From positions 11,697,738 through 11,761,737 of the forward strand of contig OY992833.1 in NCBI GenBank assembly GCA_963921425.1: a stretch of DNA of 64,000 nt. The letters run 5' to 3'. A program made the translations under genes and the position numbers. The notes under the pieces were generated by a model. It made no database searches. It was given only the letters and a program-made list of their open reading frames with translations, and was not told the origin of the DNA. Position 1 is the first letter of the stretch, and each line of letters opens with the position of its first letter. Shown here piece after piece: positions 22,681-32,339 of this stretch. This DNA comes from Dryas octopetala (Eukaryota; Streptophyta; Magnoliopsida; Rosales; Rosaceae).

Positions 22681-23697
22681 AAGGGTATTTCCCTATTTGA
22701 ACTTTGAAGGGTATTTCTCCTCTTAGGGTATATAATGAGCTTTGTAGAGGCTGCATGTTAGATTTTAACTCTAAGATTTTGGCCTCCGCCCAAAATCTTG
22801 GAGTTAAAACTTAAAATAAAGCCGTCAAAGAAAAAAAAATAAAAAAACTTAATTAAAAACTCTAAATCACTACCGGTCTTAGCCTAAAAAAAACTCATAA
22901 AATAAACTGAACTCTAAGTTTCTCAAATTAGAATTGATGGGTGTTATGTTGGGTTTTAATTGGGGTATTTTAGGAAATATATCATGTTAGGTATATTAAC
23001 AAGTTCTAATATTTTAAAAATAAAGATGGTTGTAAAGAGAATATTAGGGCTAAAGATTAAAAAGTTGAGTCCGAATAGTGACATCCTAAAATATTTCTTC
23101 TTTTTTTAAGGGAACTTTTAGTAAAAAGATTCTAACTTATATGCCAATCGCAATTCAAGATACGACTTTCATTTTGACTCAATTAGGACTTAAACTTCAC
23201 TTTTGACTTAAATAAGGATATGCCATTAGTTATGACAATTTTGTGTTTTATGCTAGTTTATGAATTTTTGACATGTTTGTGCGTTTTTTTATAGTCATTG
23301 TGTAGTATAGTTATTATTTGAGGTGCTTTAGTTCTGTGCTGAGTGTGCATTTTCTTTAAAGTGGATCGCCTATCACCAGTTTTCATTGTAAAAGTCCTTT
23401 TTTTCAATATTTTTTTAAGTAAAAATATTATTTTTTATTTGGGGGAGAGAGAATTCGAATTTTAGACTTTCTTCAACATTAACGAAAAAAATACCACTAG
23501 TCCAAATGCTAGTTGGTAGGAAAAAAAAAAAGTCTAAATTTTCAATCATTTACTTGCTTTTTAATTTAATTTAATTATTTGAATTGGTTTATTATTTGAA
23601 TTTCTTAAATTAAGATATTTTTGGACATTTCTTTAGAAAAAGAAGATGTATCTGGGTTTTTTTTTTTTTTCCTGAAAAAGAAGACGTATCTAAATTG

Positions 23698-24341
23698 AGA
23701 AAATTTTAATTAAAGGACTTCAATTATACTTCATGTCTCTATTCAGGACATGAATTTCACTTTATGTCAACTGAGAATTGAAATTTTTATTTTGTGTCGA
23801 TTAAAGATCTTGTTTTTTTCATTTTTTATCTCAATTTTGGCCCGACGTTGGACCCATTAAACTTCAAACAAATTCAGAAAAATTATACTGGATTTAAAGA
23901 TATGCATATCCTCTTTACAACCATATAAAGATGACCCAAATCGGACTTCTACAACTCTAGATAATTGAACTCAAACTAGGGTACCCGAAACTGTCTAATT
24001 TTCTAGATATTTTTTTCCCAGAGGTCCGATTGGACAGTTTCGAGTACCCTACTTTGGGAGCGATTATCTGGAGTTGTAGATGTCCGATTTAAGTGATCTT
24101 TCTATGGTTGTAAAGAGAAGATGCATAGCTTTAAACTAAGTATAAGTTTGTTAAATTTAGTAAAGATTTGATGGGTCCAATATCGGGTCAAAGTTGAGGT
24201 AAAAACTAAAAAAACAGGATTCTTAATTGACATAAAATGAAAATTTCAGTCCTTAGTAGACACAAAGTGAAATTCATGTCATGAATAAAGACATAAATAA
24301 AGACATGGAATATAGTTAGAATTCTTTAATTAAAATTTTCT
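23698..24341. mobile_element. Fold-back element, 644 bp palindrome
   Basis: The two halves are inverted copies of each other. The left end AGAAAATTTTAATTAAAG and the right end complement are identical, and the centre is near 24010. Each arm carries the core TATGCAT(A/C)(T/C)TCTCTTTACAA with TACCCGAAACTGTC, which links it to the elements at 6491-7035 and 44839-45315. No obvious target duplication; no coding capacity. Confidence 0.8.
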
Positions 24342-25099
24342 AATTAATCTATTCAATTTCACTGTCACATGCTTCGTTTGGTTATGGCCAGTACTAGTGT
24401 AATGTACAGACTACATTGTCGTCAAAACCCCAAATACAATATAAAATTTCACAAAGAGACAAACAACAAAACAGAATTGGCAGGCTTTGGTTTGTGTTCG
24501 TCCTTTCCAAAGGCCAAAATAAAATAACTGTTAACGTTCCACGCACTCGCTCCCATTGGTCACATTTCACATAGTTCAATTCATATTCTATTATAAGGAA
24601 TTCTGCCACTTGTCTAGCTAAAAAGTATACTACCACTTAAATCTTGCCTTTTGTAGGCACCAACAAATTTAATGAGCAATATTACAATTACCGAATGATA
24701 ATGTAATAATGTTTTATTTATTCAAATTTATTGAATTATTATTTTTACTTATTTTAATCATCATCATATATTGCAAATTTTAAGGTTTCTACACATTCCA
24801 CACTTCAAAAATATTATAAATTCATTTGATTGTTTGCTCAAACATTCTTGAATCAAAACCCAAATAAAAATAAAAAGGACATAAAAAAAAATTATTGATA
24901 TATTATTTGATGAGCAAATTTGACAAAACAGATTTAATTCTTCTAGTATTATTAAATATTAATTAATAGAAAAAGAAAAAGAAGGAAAGGGGAAAAGAAA
25001 AGTAGGACTGTAGAAGCAATCAAGCACACTTATAAAAATGGAAAACCCAAATATATAATAATTTAATTTTTTGTGCATATAGTGGGTAATGTTACAGAA
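24342..25099. other. AT-rich 3' flank of GUN4
   Basis: No supported gene is seen here. The portion next to 25100 should include the GUN4 3' UTR (the gene is on the - strand). The rest is AT-rich without recognised elements. Confidence 0.4.
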
Positions 25100-25906
25100 T
25101 CAAAAGCTATAGTCTGACTTGAGCACCCTCTTGCTCAAGGTTTTTGACCCATCCATCAACCCCTTCAACCCTGCATTACTACTACCAATATTACCTTCAA
25201 CAGCCTTAATGTCTTGGAGTGCTTGCTCTTCTTGTTCAGTGGCCTTGAAAGCTGGATGGTTTAGAATATTTTTCAGCAACTGGGTCCCTCTCAAAGCATT
25301 CGTCAATGGCAGATGACCCTCTGGTGTGTCCTCATTGAGCTCCCAAATGAACTCTGTAGGAAAAGCCCTATAGTTGTATTGCTCCACCTCAGTGTCAAGC
25401 TTCTTCATCCACCCAACTTTGATGAAGAAGTTGGTGAAGTCTTTGTTCACCTTCTCATAGATTCTCTTCTGGACACTGTAGCCGAACCTGTTGTTGCTGT
25501 ACTGTCTCCAGAGGTCGTCAATGGCTTTGAGGTCGGATTCGGAGATGAACTGGGCCTCGGAGAAGAAGACGTAGCCCCGCTTTTGGGCTGCGTCGCCGGC
25601 GAGGACGATGAGGAGGCGGCGGGTCTCCTCGTCGGCCTCGCGGAAGTTTTGGGTGGAGAGGTGTTGGTGGAGGAGGTCGAAGGAGATGGCTTGGGTGGAA
25701 GAGGAGGTGGAGAGTGAAGTGGTGGGTGAGATTGAAAAGGTTTTGGTGGAAGAGAGAGAGTGAGAGAGAGGAGTGAGATTGGTGTTTGTGGGTTTGAGGA
25801 AGAGAGAGGAGGAGAGGGTGGAGGGAGGAGTGTCAATGTGGTGGTGGTGGTGGTGGAGGAGAGAGTGGTGATTGTGGGATGTGGATTGGAAAGAGTTGGT
25901 GGCCAT
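25100..25906 (-). CDS. GUN4: Tetrapyrrole-binding protein GUN4, chloroplast
   Basis: An intact single-exon gene for 268 residues, the usual size for land-plant GUN4. GUN4 binds protoporphyrin IX and Mg-protoporphyrin, stimulates Mg-chelatase by contact with its CHLH subunit, and takes part in plastid-to-nucleus signalling. Residues 1 to about 70 are a Ser/Thr-rich chloroplast transit peptide with an unusual His-rich stretch (11-23, including six consecutive His). A helical part with EADEETRRLL (90-99) and the GUN4 core follow: FFSEAQFISESDL, IDDLWRQYSNNRFGYSVQKR, VGWMKKL and NYRAFPTEFIWEL. The C-terminus, VLKSDYSF, keeps the serine that is regulated by phosphorylation in Arabidopsis. The start at 25904-25906 is the first ATG and gives the full transit peptide. 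Both neighbours are transposon-rich DNA. Confidence 0.97.
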   Translation of the reverse strand: MATNSFQSTSHNHHSLLHHHHHHIDTPPSTLSSSLFLKPTNTNLTPLSHSLSSTKTFSISPTTSLSTSSSTQAISFDLLHQHLSTQNFREADEETRRLLIVLAGDAAQKRGYVFFSEAQFISESDLKAIDDLWRQYSNNRFGYSVQKRIYEKVNKDFTNFFIKVGWMKKLDTEVEQYNYRAFPTEFIWELNEDTPEGHLPLTNALRGTQLLKNILNHPAFKATEQEEQALQDIKAVEGNIGSSNAGLKGLMDGSKTLSKRVLKSDYSF

Positions 25907-26106
25907 AGAGAGAGAGAGGTGTGGTGGTGGTGGTGAGGAGAGAATTGAGGAGTGTATGATTAGGGGATGTGTTGTGAGTTTGTGAGCTTGTCAGTCTGTG
26001 AGAGGGTGGAGGGTCGAGTGTGGTGGATATGTGACAGATAAGAAACGAGTGAAGAGGGAATTGAAGAGCTGATCACGAGCAATAACATTGACGATTTTGA
26101 TTGGCT
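25907..26106 (-). promoter_or_regulatory. GUN4 5' leader and proximal promoter
   Basis: On the - strand, the stretch just before the ATG is a CT-rich leader (CTCTCTCTC adjacent to the start). Upstream are an I-box/GATA motif (GATAAG on the + strand at 26037-26042) and a CCAAT box (ATTGG on + at 26100-26104). These motifs are common in light-responsive nuclear genes for plastid proteins. No clear TATA box is seen. The assignment rests on motifs only. Confidence 0.4.
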
Positions 26107-26799
26107 AGAGACGGGTGAGGCCTGATCCTTCTATACACTTGATATATAATATTAATATTATTTACTAACATATATTATATATATGGCCCACCAAAAACAC
26201 AGGGGTCAAGAATACGAATATGAAGTTAAAAATTTAGCACAAAAAAAAAAGAATATGAAATTAAAAACAATGATTCCCCATCCCCAAGTTTTCAGTACAT
26301 CGGACAAAGGAACATTATTAATATATACTAGTCGCTTACGTACGTGCGAGAGGCTCTTACTCATTGTTTTTACTTTTTAGTAGAAAAATATTAAGGAGGC
26401 CATCTCTTTGTATTATCTATTATAACATCTCTTTAATCTCTTTAATAGAGGTGGTCACACTTAGAAATGGAGAAATTGTCTAATAAAATAACAAAATAGT
26501 ATAAGAGTGGGCCCCACTTAAAATAGAAGAATCACATTGACAACTAAACAAAATAAAATAAGAGTAATGTTATTTGTATATATTAGCTGACCACATTATG
26601 TGGCAGCTAACGTGCTATGTCATGTCAATTAATAAAATAAGTTAATGTATATTTTAAGTTTTAATTATTTGCATATCACTCATGTTATTAATTATATAGC
26701 ATCACCACAACAACTCTCACATAATGTGGTTAGATAAGTGTGGACCAATAAGTAAAATTTCGTTTTCGAGGAGTATGAAAATTTTAACACCATACCATA
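26107..26799. other. AT-rich intergenic DNA
   Basis: No supported gene. It includes a TATATA-rich patch near 26150-26200. A short pair of words about ACATTATGTGG (26593-26603) and ATAATGTGGTTAG (26722-26734) could come from a decayed small element. Confidence 0.4.
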
Positions 26800-28062
26800 T
26801 TAATTTTATTTAAATTTTGAAATATTTCGTCGAAATTTCAAAAATTTCCCGAAATTCTTGAAATTTCGGCGAAATTTTTGAGCTGGGGAGGCGGAGCCAG
26901 AGGAAGAGAAGGGAGGAAGAGGCCAGTCGTGGCCGGAGGAGAGCGGCGGATCGAACAGAGTGATGATTGGGGAGGGAGGAGAGAAGAGAGAGAAGAGATG
27001 GGGGAGGGAGATCAGGGAAGGAAAGGAAAAGAAGGAAGAAGAGATCTGGAAGGGAGAGGGAGGAGAGAGAATAAATCTGAGACTTCACAGTGGAATTGGG
27101 AGAGAGATATGAGAGGTGGCTCAGATTAGGAAGGAAGAAGGAAGGAGAGAAAGTGACGGGAAAAGGAAGGAAAGAAAGTCAAAGGGAAAAGGAATGAAAG
27201 AATAAAAAAAAATTGTACTGTGTCACTGTGTGTAGGACAGTGAAGTTGATTAGCCTAATTTTGGGTTTTTAACTTTTTAAAACTCAAAATAGAAATTACC
27301 CAAAAGCCCCTCACAATCAAACGCCCGTAACTTTTAAACCGTAACTCCGATTCACGAACGGTTCAAGTGTATGCGTTCGTGAGCTCGAGACATTTCCAAT
27401 GACACAAAAATTAAGATTAAAAACCCATTATTGAAAATAGTAAACTTTGGAGTCAAACTAAATTATAAAAAATTTAATTAAAACAAACATTTTTAAAAAC
27501 AATCACTATCCAATTTTTTTAGCTTAAATCTTTGTAAAAATAAATTATGAAAAAGAAATTTATCCCATCACCATGGGGTTTCATTCCCTTAATGTTTGGT
27601 TTTCCAATTTGGAGAATTTGTGAAATTGGAATTTTAGGAAAAACTGATGTCGCCGCTGCTGCCACCGAGTCAGTTCTCTTTTAACCCAATTCGGCTCAAT
27701 TTGACTATCGAAGACTATTTCCAAGTCCTTTTGAGTAAGCTTGCTACTTCCCGTTGCCACATTTGTGATTTATTCGTGTAATTTCATTATATAGTTATTA
27801 ATTAGTGAAACATTTTTTTAACAGTATTTGCCTCCAGCGCGCATTATATTAATCATATATCACATGAAACCTACCATATAATTTAGTGTTTTCAATGTTT
27901 TTTATCAATGTAGTAGATAATATGTTAAATAAACATATGGTTAAGTTTCATTCAAAATTTCTGTATTTTGATAACAATTTCCGTCGTTTCTGTCTAATTT
28001 TTGTCGAAATTTAAAAATATTCAAAATTTCGATCGAAATTTCCTCGAAACCCGAAATTTTAT
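26800..28062. mobile_element. Probable non-autonomous DNA element with GA-rich body
   Basis: Both edges are rich in the word AAATTTCG. The left edge (26815-26880) has TTTCGTCGAAATTTC and TTTCGGCGAAATTTTTGA. The right edge (27975-28062) has the opposite sense, TTCGATCGAAATTTCC, ending TTTATTCCTTGG. Between them is a GGAGGAGAGAGA-type body (26880-27190) similar in composition to the hAT-like element at 46676. The left terminus is degraded and no target duplication was found. Open frames in the GA-rich body are low-complexity artefacts. Confidence 0.45.
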
Positions 28063-28616
28063 TCCTTGGTGTGGACAAATAGAATTACTCATAAAATAAT
28101 TACAAAAATCAAGGAATTGCAGGACAATGAACAAACATTTATTAAATGTGGCTACTTAGAAGAAATCATAATGAAGTATAAAAGAAATCATAGTTTACCT
28201 TACGTCTCTTTCTCATTGTTTTTAGTAGATATTGTGACGCTTTACAAATTTTCCGTACTTTATTTTGAGTTACAAATAATATTATGGGAATTATTTGGAG
28301 TTATTGGTATTCATTTGCTATATTTAGAAATTAAGGAAACACATTTCTAGGTATTCCCATTATTATTTAGTTAGGTATTTACTACTGAAAGTATAGTTTG
28401 AGACCTTCATTTTGTAGTACTCGACGAGACGGACCCAACGAGATCAAGATTATATATATATATATATATATATACAATTGGAATTAAATGGTATTATGGA
28501 CTTTCAAGTATACATGCTTTGATATTATGGACTTTAGCATGCTATGAATGTTATTCGGTGAAAAGAACAGAACTTATGATTGAGTACCAAAACATCTATA
28601 ATATATTTTCATCGCT
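28063..28616. other. Intergenic DNA with (TA)n
   Basis: An open frame at 28066-28350 has no recognised domain and is probably spurious. A (TA)n microsatellite occupies 28451-28474. Confidence 0.45.
28451..28474 (+). repeat. (TA)n microsatellite
   Basis: Uninterrupted TA dinucleotides. Confidence 0.95.
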
Positions 28617-28625
28617 TTGGTATTA

Positions 28626-28926
28626 GGCCAAAAGACGTTTTTGGTCCCTGTACTATGGCTGAGTCACACTTTGGTCCCCGTCATTTAAATTTTCATTTTT
28701 CAAGGACCGTGGTTCTATTAATGTCGCAATCAGGTCCAAATCGTCAAAATTATCTACTTCAAAGCCAATCAAGTGGTGCCACGTAGGCATTTTCCGTCTC
28801 GATTTTGACGGATTGGACCTGATTGCAACACTAATGGAAACATGGTCCTTAAAAAAAGCAAATTAAAATGACGGGGACCAAAGTGCGACTCAATCATACT
28901 ACATGGACCAAAAACGTCTTTCGACC
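28626..28926. mobile_element. Mutator-like MITE, family C
   Basis: A 301 bp palindromic element. Its ends are GGCCAAAAGACGTTTTTGGT and the complement of GGTCGAAAGACGTTTTTGGT, flanked by a perfect 9 bp duplication TTGGTATTA (28617-28625 and 28927-28935). Arms continue with ACTTTGGTCCCCGTCATTT. It has no coding capacity; the 9 bp duplication indicates mobilisation by a Mutator-type transposase. Confidence 0.88.
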
Positions 28927-28935
28927 TTGGTATTA

Positions 28936-31095
28936 TGGACCTTAGCTTGCTGTGAAGAGAACATAACTAATGATTTGTTACCCTTGACCCTAGGTTATTT
29001 GTTGTCACTTTTTGTACAACTTGTTTTACTTGAAATTTGAAATAAATACCAAGTTGTAGCTTGCAAGTATACGAATCGTTTGGTGTGGCCATAACGTATA
29101 AGTACGAGGTCGATCCCACGAGGAATGAAATTGGTAGAGGTACTAATTTACTTAACTTGCATTTATTGAAAGCAGTAAAAAGCAGGAGGGTTGAGATGTG
29201 ATATCTAACCTAGGTGCATAAAAGTAAAAGGTTTCTCATTGTCAAGATAGCATTTAGAATCCACCCTAATTCTTAGTATTACCCTAACTATGCTAAACTT
29301 TTGCCTACCAGCTAGGTTTGGCTAGTTACTAGTGGCAACTGTTATTAACATATTATGTTTCTTTATGCATGAACTTAGTTCTCAAAATAGTCTCCCTAAG
29401 CAGTTAACTACACGTACATGTTCCCCTTTGGCTACGGCCGACTATCATAGGGCTAACTATGTATAAAGTCATTAAGTTTTATGAAACAGCAAAACATACA
29501 AATCATAGGTGGTAACAATGCCTCCTTTATTCTACATAAAATAATCCCATGCATAAATTCATTAATTCATTTGTCACTTGTGATCTAGTGTTCTCTAAAC
29601 CCTCTCCCACTAAGATCTAACAATAACTAGATGCATAAAACACTAAGATGGCCAATCCTAGAGAATAAACAAACTAGAATATCTTTTAAACAGAGATTAA
29701 GAATTTAGCATATGCAACCAACAATCATTTTCTTCTAGGGTTTCTTAGAACTTTGAATTAGGGTTTCATTCTATTTCTAACATGACAATGAGATTTATAA
29801 CTCAATCATAGTAAAAGAAAGAATAGATCCATGATGGCTTTGTTTGATGCAAGGCTTCCTTGTGCACACGGGCTGCCTTGTGGTGAACTTTTGGCGGCTT
29901 GGTGTGGTGTACAGCTACCCCTTGATGGCTTTGTGCTTGGCCTAATGGTGGCGGTGCCTCTTTGTGATGGGTTGTAAGGCCTTGTGGCGCACAGGGCCGA
30001 GGCCATTGCATGTGAGCTGCCTTCTAGTGGTCCATTTGGGCCTTATTTCGTTACTTCTTCCTTGTATTGCATCCGGAATCCCAAATTTGTCTAAAAAAAA
30101 TGCACATTTCAGCTCGTTTCACCAAATTGCCCTGAAAATCCTAAAAACACAAAAACAAAAGAAAACCTACAAAATATCAAATTCTAGCAAGCAAGTTAAA
30201 GAGTTAATGTATAAAAAGATGATGTATTTTATGTCCAACAGTATTTTACCCCAGTAACAGGCCCCACAACAGTTAGTGCGCTAGTATGTCTCTATCTAGT
30301 GTGCATTTGCGTGTATGAGCCTATATATACGCATCATATTGGAGTGTATGATCCGTGTGTGTGTTTTTAGATGAGGAGTCTCAAGTGTATTCTAGCTCAT
30401 ATTTATTTTCTCAATGTGACAATATGTGATATGTTATATAATTAACAAATGACTATATGGGTAGAAAGTTACATAAATAATTGAGTTTTTATGTGGAATG
30501 TATAGTTACATCTCTAATGATTATGTTTTGAAGTGTGCATTCATTAAATTTAAATTGTATTTGTTGCTTTATAAGTTGGTTTTACTGGGATTTTCATGTG
30601 ACCCAGTACACCATTCTATTGTGTGGGGGATCATCTTGTATATAGTAGATTTGTGGATATTAAGCTGTCGTGACAGCTTTACTTTATGAATTTGTGAAGA
30701 GTTCTAGTTAAAATTTGTGAAATATGCTATTGAAAAATGATTTATATTTGTATACATTAAGAATAACTAACATAAGGTCATCACCAAGTGCAATAAGAAA
30801 TTTTTTGATTGGTTCCAATGGTGCGAACATGATTTGTAAATTGTACATTAGCAGGAAACTCTGAATAACTGTTCTACTGGTCTTCCAATGATCATGACAT
30901 TAGCTACATCAATTGTGTCCTCAATAATCAAGCCCAACTTAAACCTGTATTTTAGATTGATTACATGTTTTATCAATTTAAACCTTCTCTTGGTTAGTAG
31001 GCAATGAACATGAAAGAAGAGAGAAAATGACAACTCTTAAAAAAGTGACAAAAAAGTAATTAACCAAATTAAATAGACCAAAATGCATATATAAA
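28936..31095. other. Intergenic DNA, partly repeat-like
   Basis: The part at 29050-29130 (GCTTGCAAGTATACGAATCG, then GAGGTCGATCCCACGAGGAA) resembles a phrase common in dispersed plant retroelement DNA, so 29000-30250 is probably old retrotransposon sequence without coding domains. Open frames at 29802-30011 are low-complexity. Nothing else could be supported up to the CACTA element at 31096. Confidence 0.35.
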
Positions 31096-31124
31096 CACTA
31101 CTACAAAAAAGCTCATACATATCA

Positions 31125-31325
31125 CTAGATTAATATCAGTTTTAAGGGTATTCGATATAATATGGTTTTTAATATCGTTTAAAAGTTTTTTTTTCAAAAA
31201 ATGATATTTAAACTAGTTTATATATCATAAGGATTTTGAATGTGATATATTATGTTGGACAAATTTATTAACCCTGATTTAAAAGTGATATCTATACAAA
31301 TAAATGATGCTTAAATTTTAGAATG
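31125..31325. repeat. CACTA left subterminal region
   Basis: Short AT-rich repeats with ATATCAGTTTT, CGATATAATATGG, AATATCGTTT and TGATATTTAAAC in both orientations. By analogy with En/Spm these would be binding sites for the element's accessory protein. Confidence 0.6.
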
Positions 31326-32339
31326 GGAAAATAGGGGTACTGTTCGTGACTTAAAAAAAATTTTGCAGCCCGCGTTTATACACTTAGACTCACACACCCA
31401 CACTCAGTCACTCACATCCAAACTGAACCAGACTCAAACCCACACCCTAACTCATCATCTTCTTCATCAATCTCTAACGAAGATATATGTATTGAGCTCG
31501 AAGGTTAAGCTAGCTAGCTGGTTTTCCAATCCACCCAGCCTTAAGACGTTGAGAGCGAACGCTTGCAGATCGAGATCGATGGGTTGAGCGCGCGCGAAGG
31601 CTTGCAGAGAGCGAAGGCGACAGAGAGACAGAGAGACATAGAGAAGTCTGAGAAGTCGGGAAGTGAGAAAGAGAGAGGAGAGAAGATTCTGGACAATGTC
31701 GCGAGATCGAGATCGACCCAGAGAACCCTTCCCGATACCCCCACCCAGCCTTCGCGATTTCAGGTATTTGATGAGATTGTTTTGTTATTTTTTCTTTTTA
31801 ATTTGAATTTTAGATTCCGGATTAAGGGTTCTAATATCTGCAAGTTGTTTGAACATGTATGCATTGCTATTTGGGTGTTTTGTTATTTGGGTGTTTTTGG
31901 AATTTGGATTTGTTTGTATTTGGGTGTTTTGTAGATTGTTTGAACTTGGGTCTGTTTGAATTTGGGTGCTGGAATTGTTTGTATTTAATTGAAATATGGA
32001 ACTTGGGTCGACTGTGTTATGAATTTGGGTATGTGGTTAATTCGTTTGATTTTGGGTTTGAGGTCTAATATATTATGTGGGTTTTGCAATTAAGGGTAGA
32101 GTTCTAGGTAATGATATATAGGTTTAAACCCAATACATTGCCAGGCTTCAACTAGGTCATATGGTGTCAATATAATTGAATATTTGATGAGTTCTAGGTA
32201 AAGGTATATGTGTTCTTTAGATGAGTTTCTGCTAATTAAAATTGACATTAATATTAGTTATATATTATCAGTTAATATGCTTCCTTTTGCATATGTTTAA
32301 TTGGGTTCGTATTAAAATGGTGTTATTTTGTGTAAAAGT

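Larger units (their letters stand above)
20495..23096. mobile_element. Non-autonomous DNA element, about 1.6 kb without its nested insert
   Basis: The outer ends are inverted repeats: left 20495-20548 (GGATGCCGCTATTCGGATCC, then CTTTTTAATTTTTAGCCC) and right 23045-23096 (the complement, with GGATGTCACTATTCGGACTC). A younger hAT-like element (21466-22486) lies inside. The internal DNA has no recognisable protein; a short hairpin (AAGATTTTGGCCTCC / CAAAATCTTGG) sits near 22772-22805. No target duplication is clear. Confidence 0.6.

Noticed and set aside
25313..25717. Open frame on the + strand, 134 residues, antisense to GUN4
   Set aside because: It is the mirror of the GUN4 coding strand, with no independent domain; GUN4 explains the open frame.
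25447..25836. 129-residue Pro/Ser-rich frame on the - strand
   Set aside because: A shifted frame of the GUN4 transit-peptide region.
26810..27129. Opposing frames rich in Leu/Ser/Pro or Gly/Arg/Glu
   Set aside because: Both are products of the GGAGGAGAGA-type tract in a probable transposon body.
29802..30011. Two overlapping frames on the - strand rich in Gln/His/Pro
   Set aside because: Made of repeated GGCTTTGTG/GGCTTGG words; no signal peptide or domain and no conserved neighbours.
32328..32339. Upstream extension of the TNP2 frame to a TTG codon
   Set aside because: The family's conserved N-terminus begins with the ATG at 32340 (MDKTWMH).
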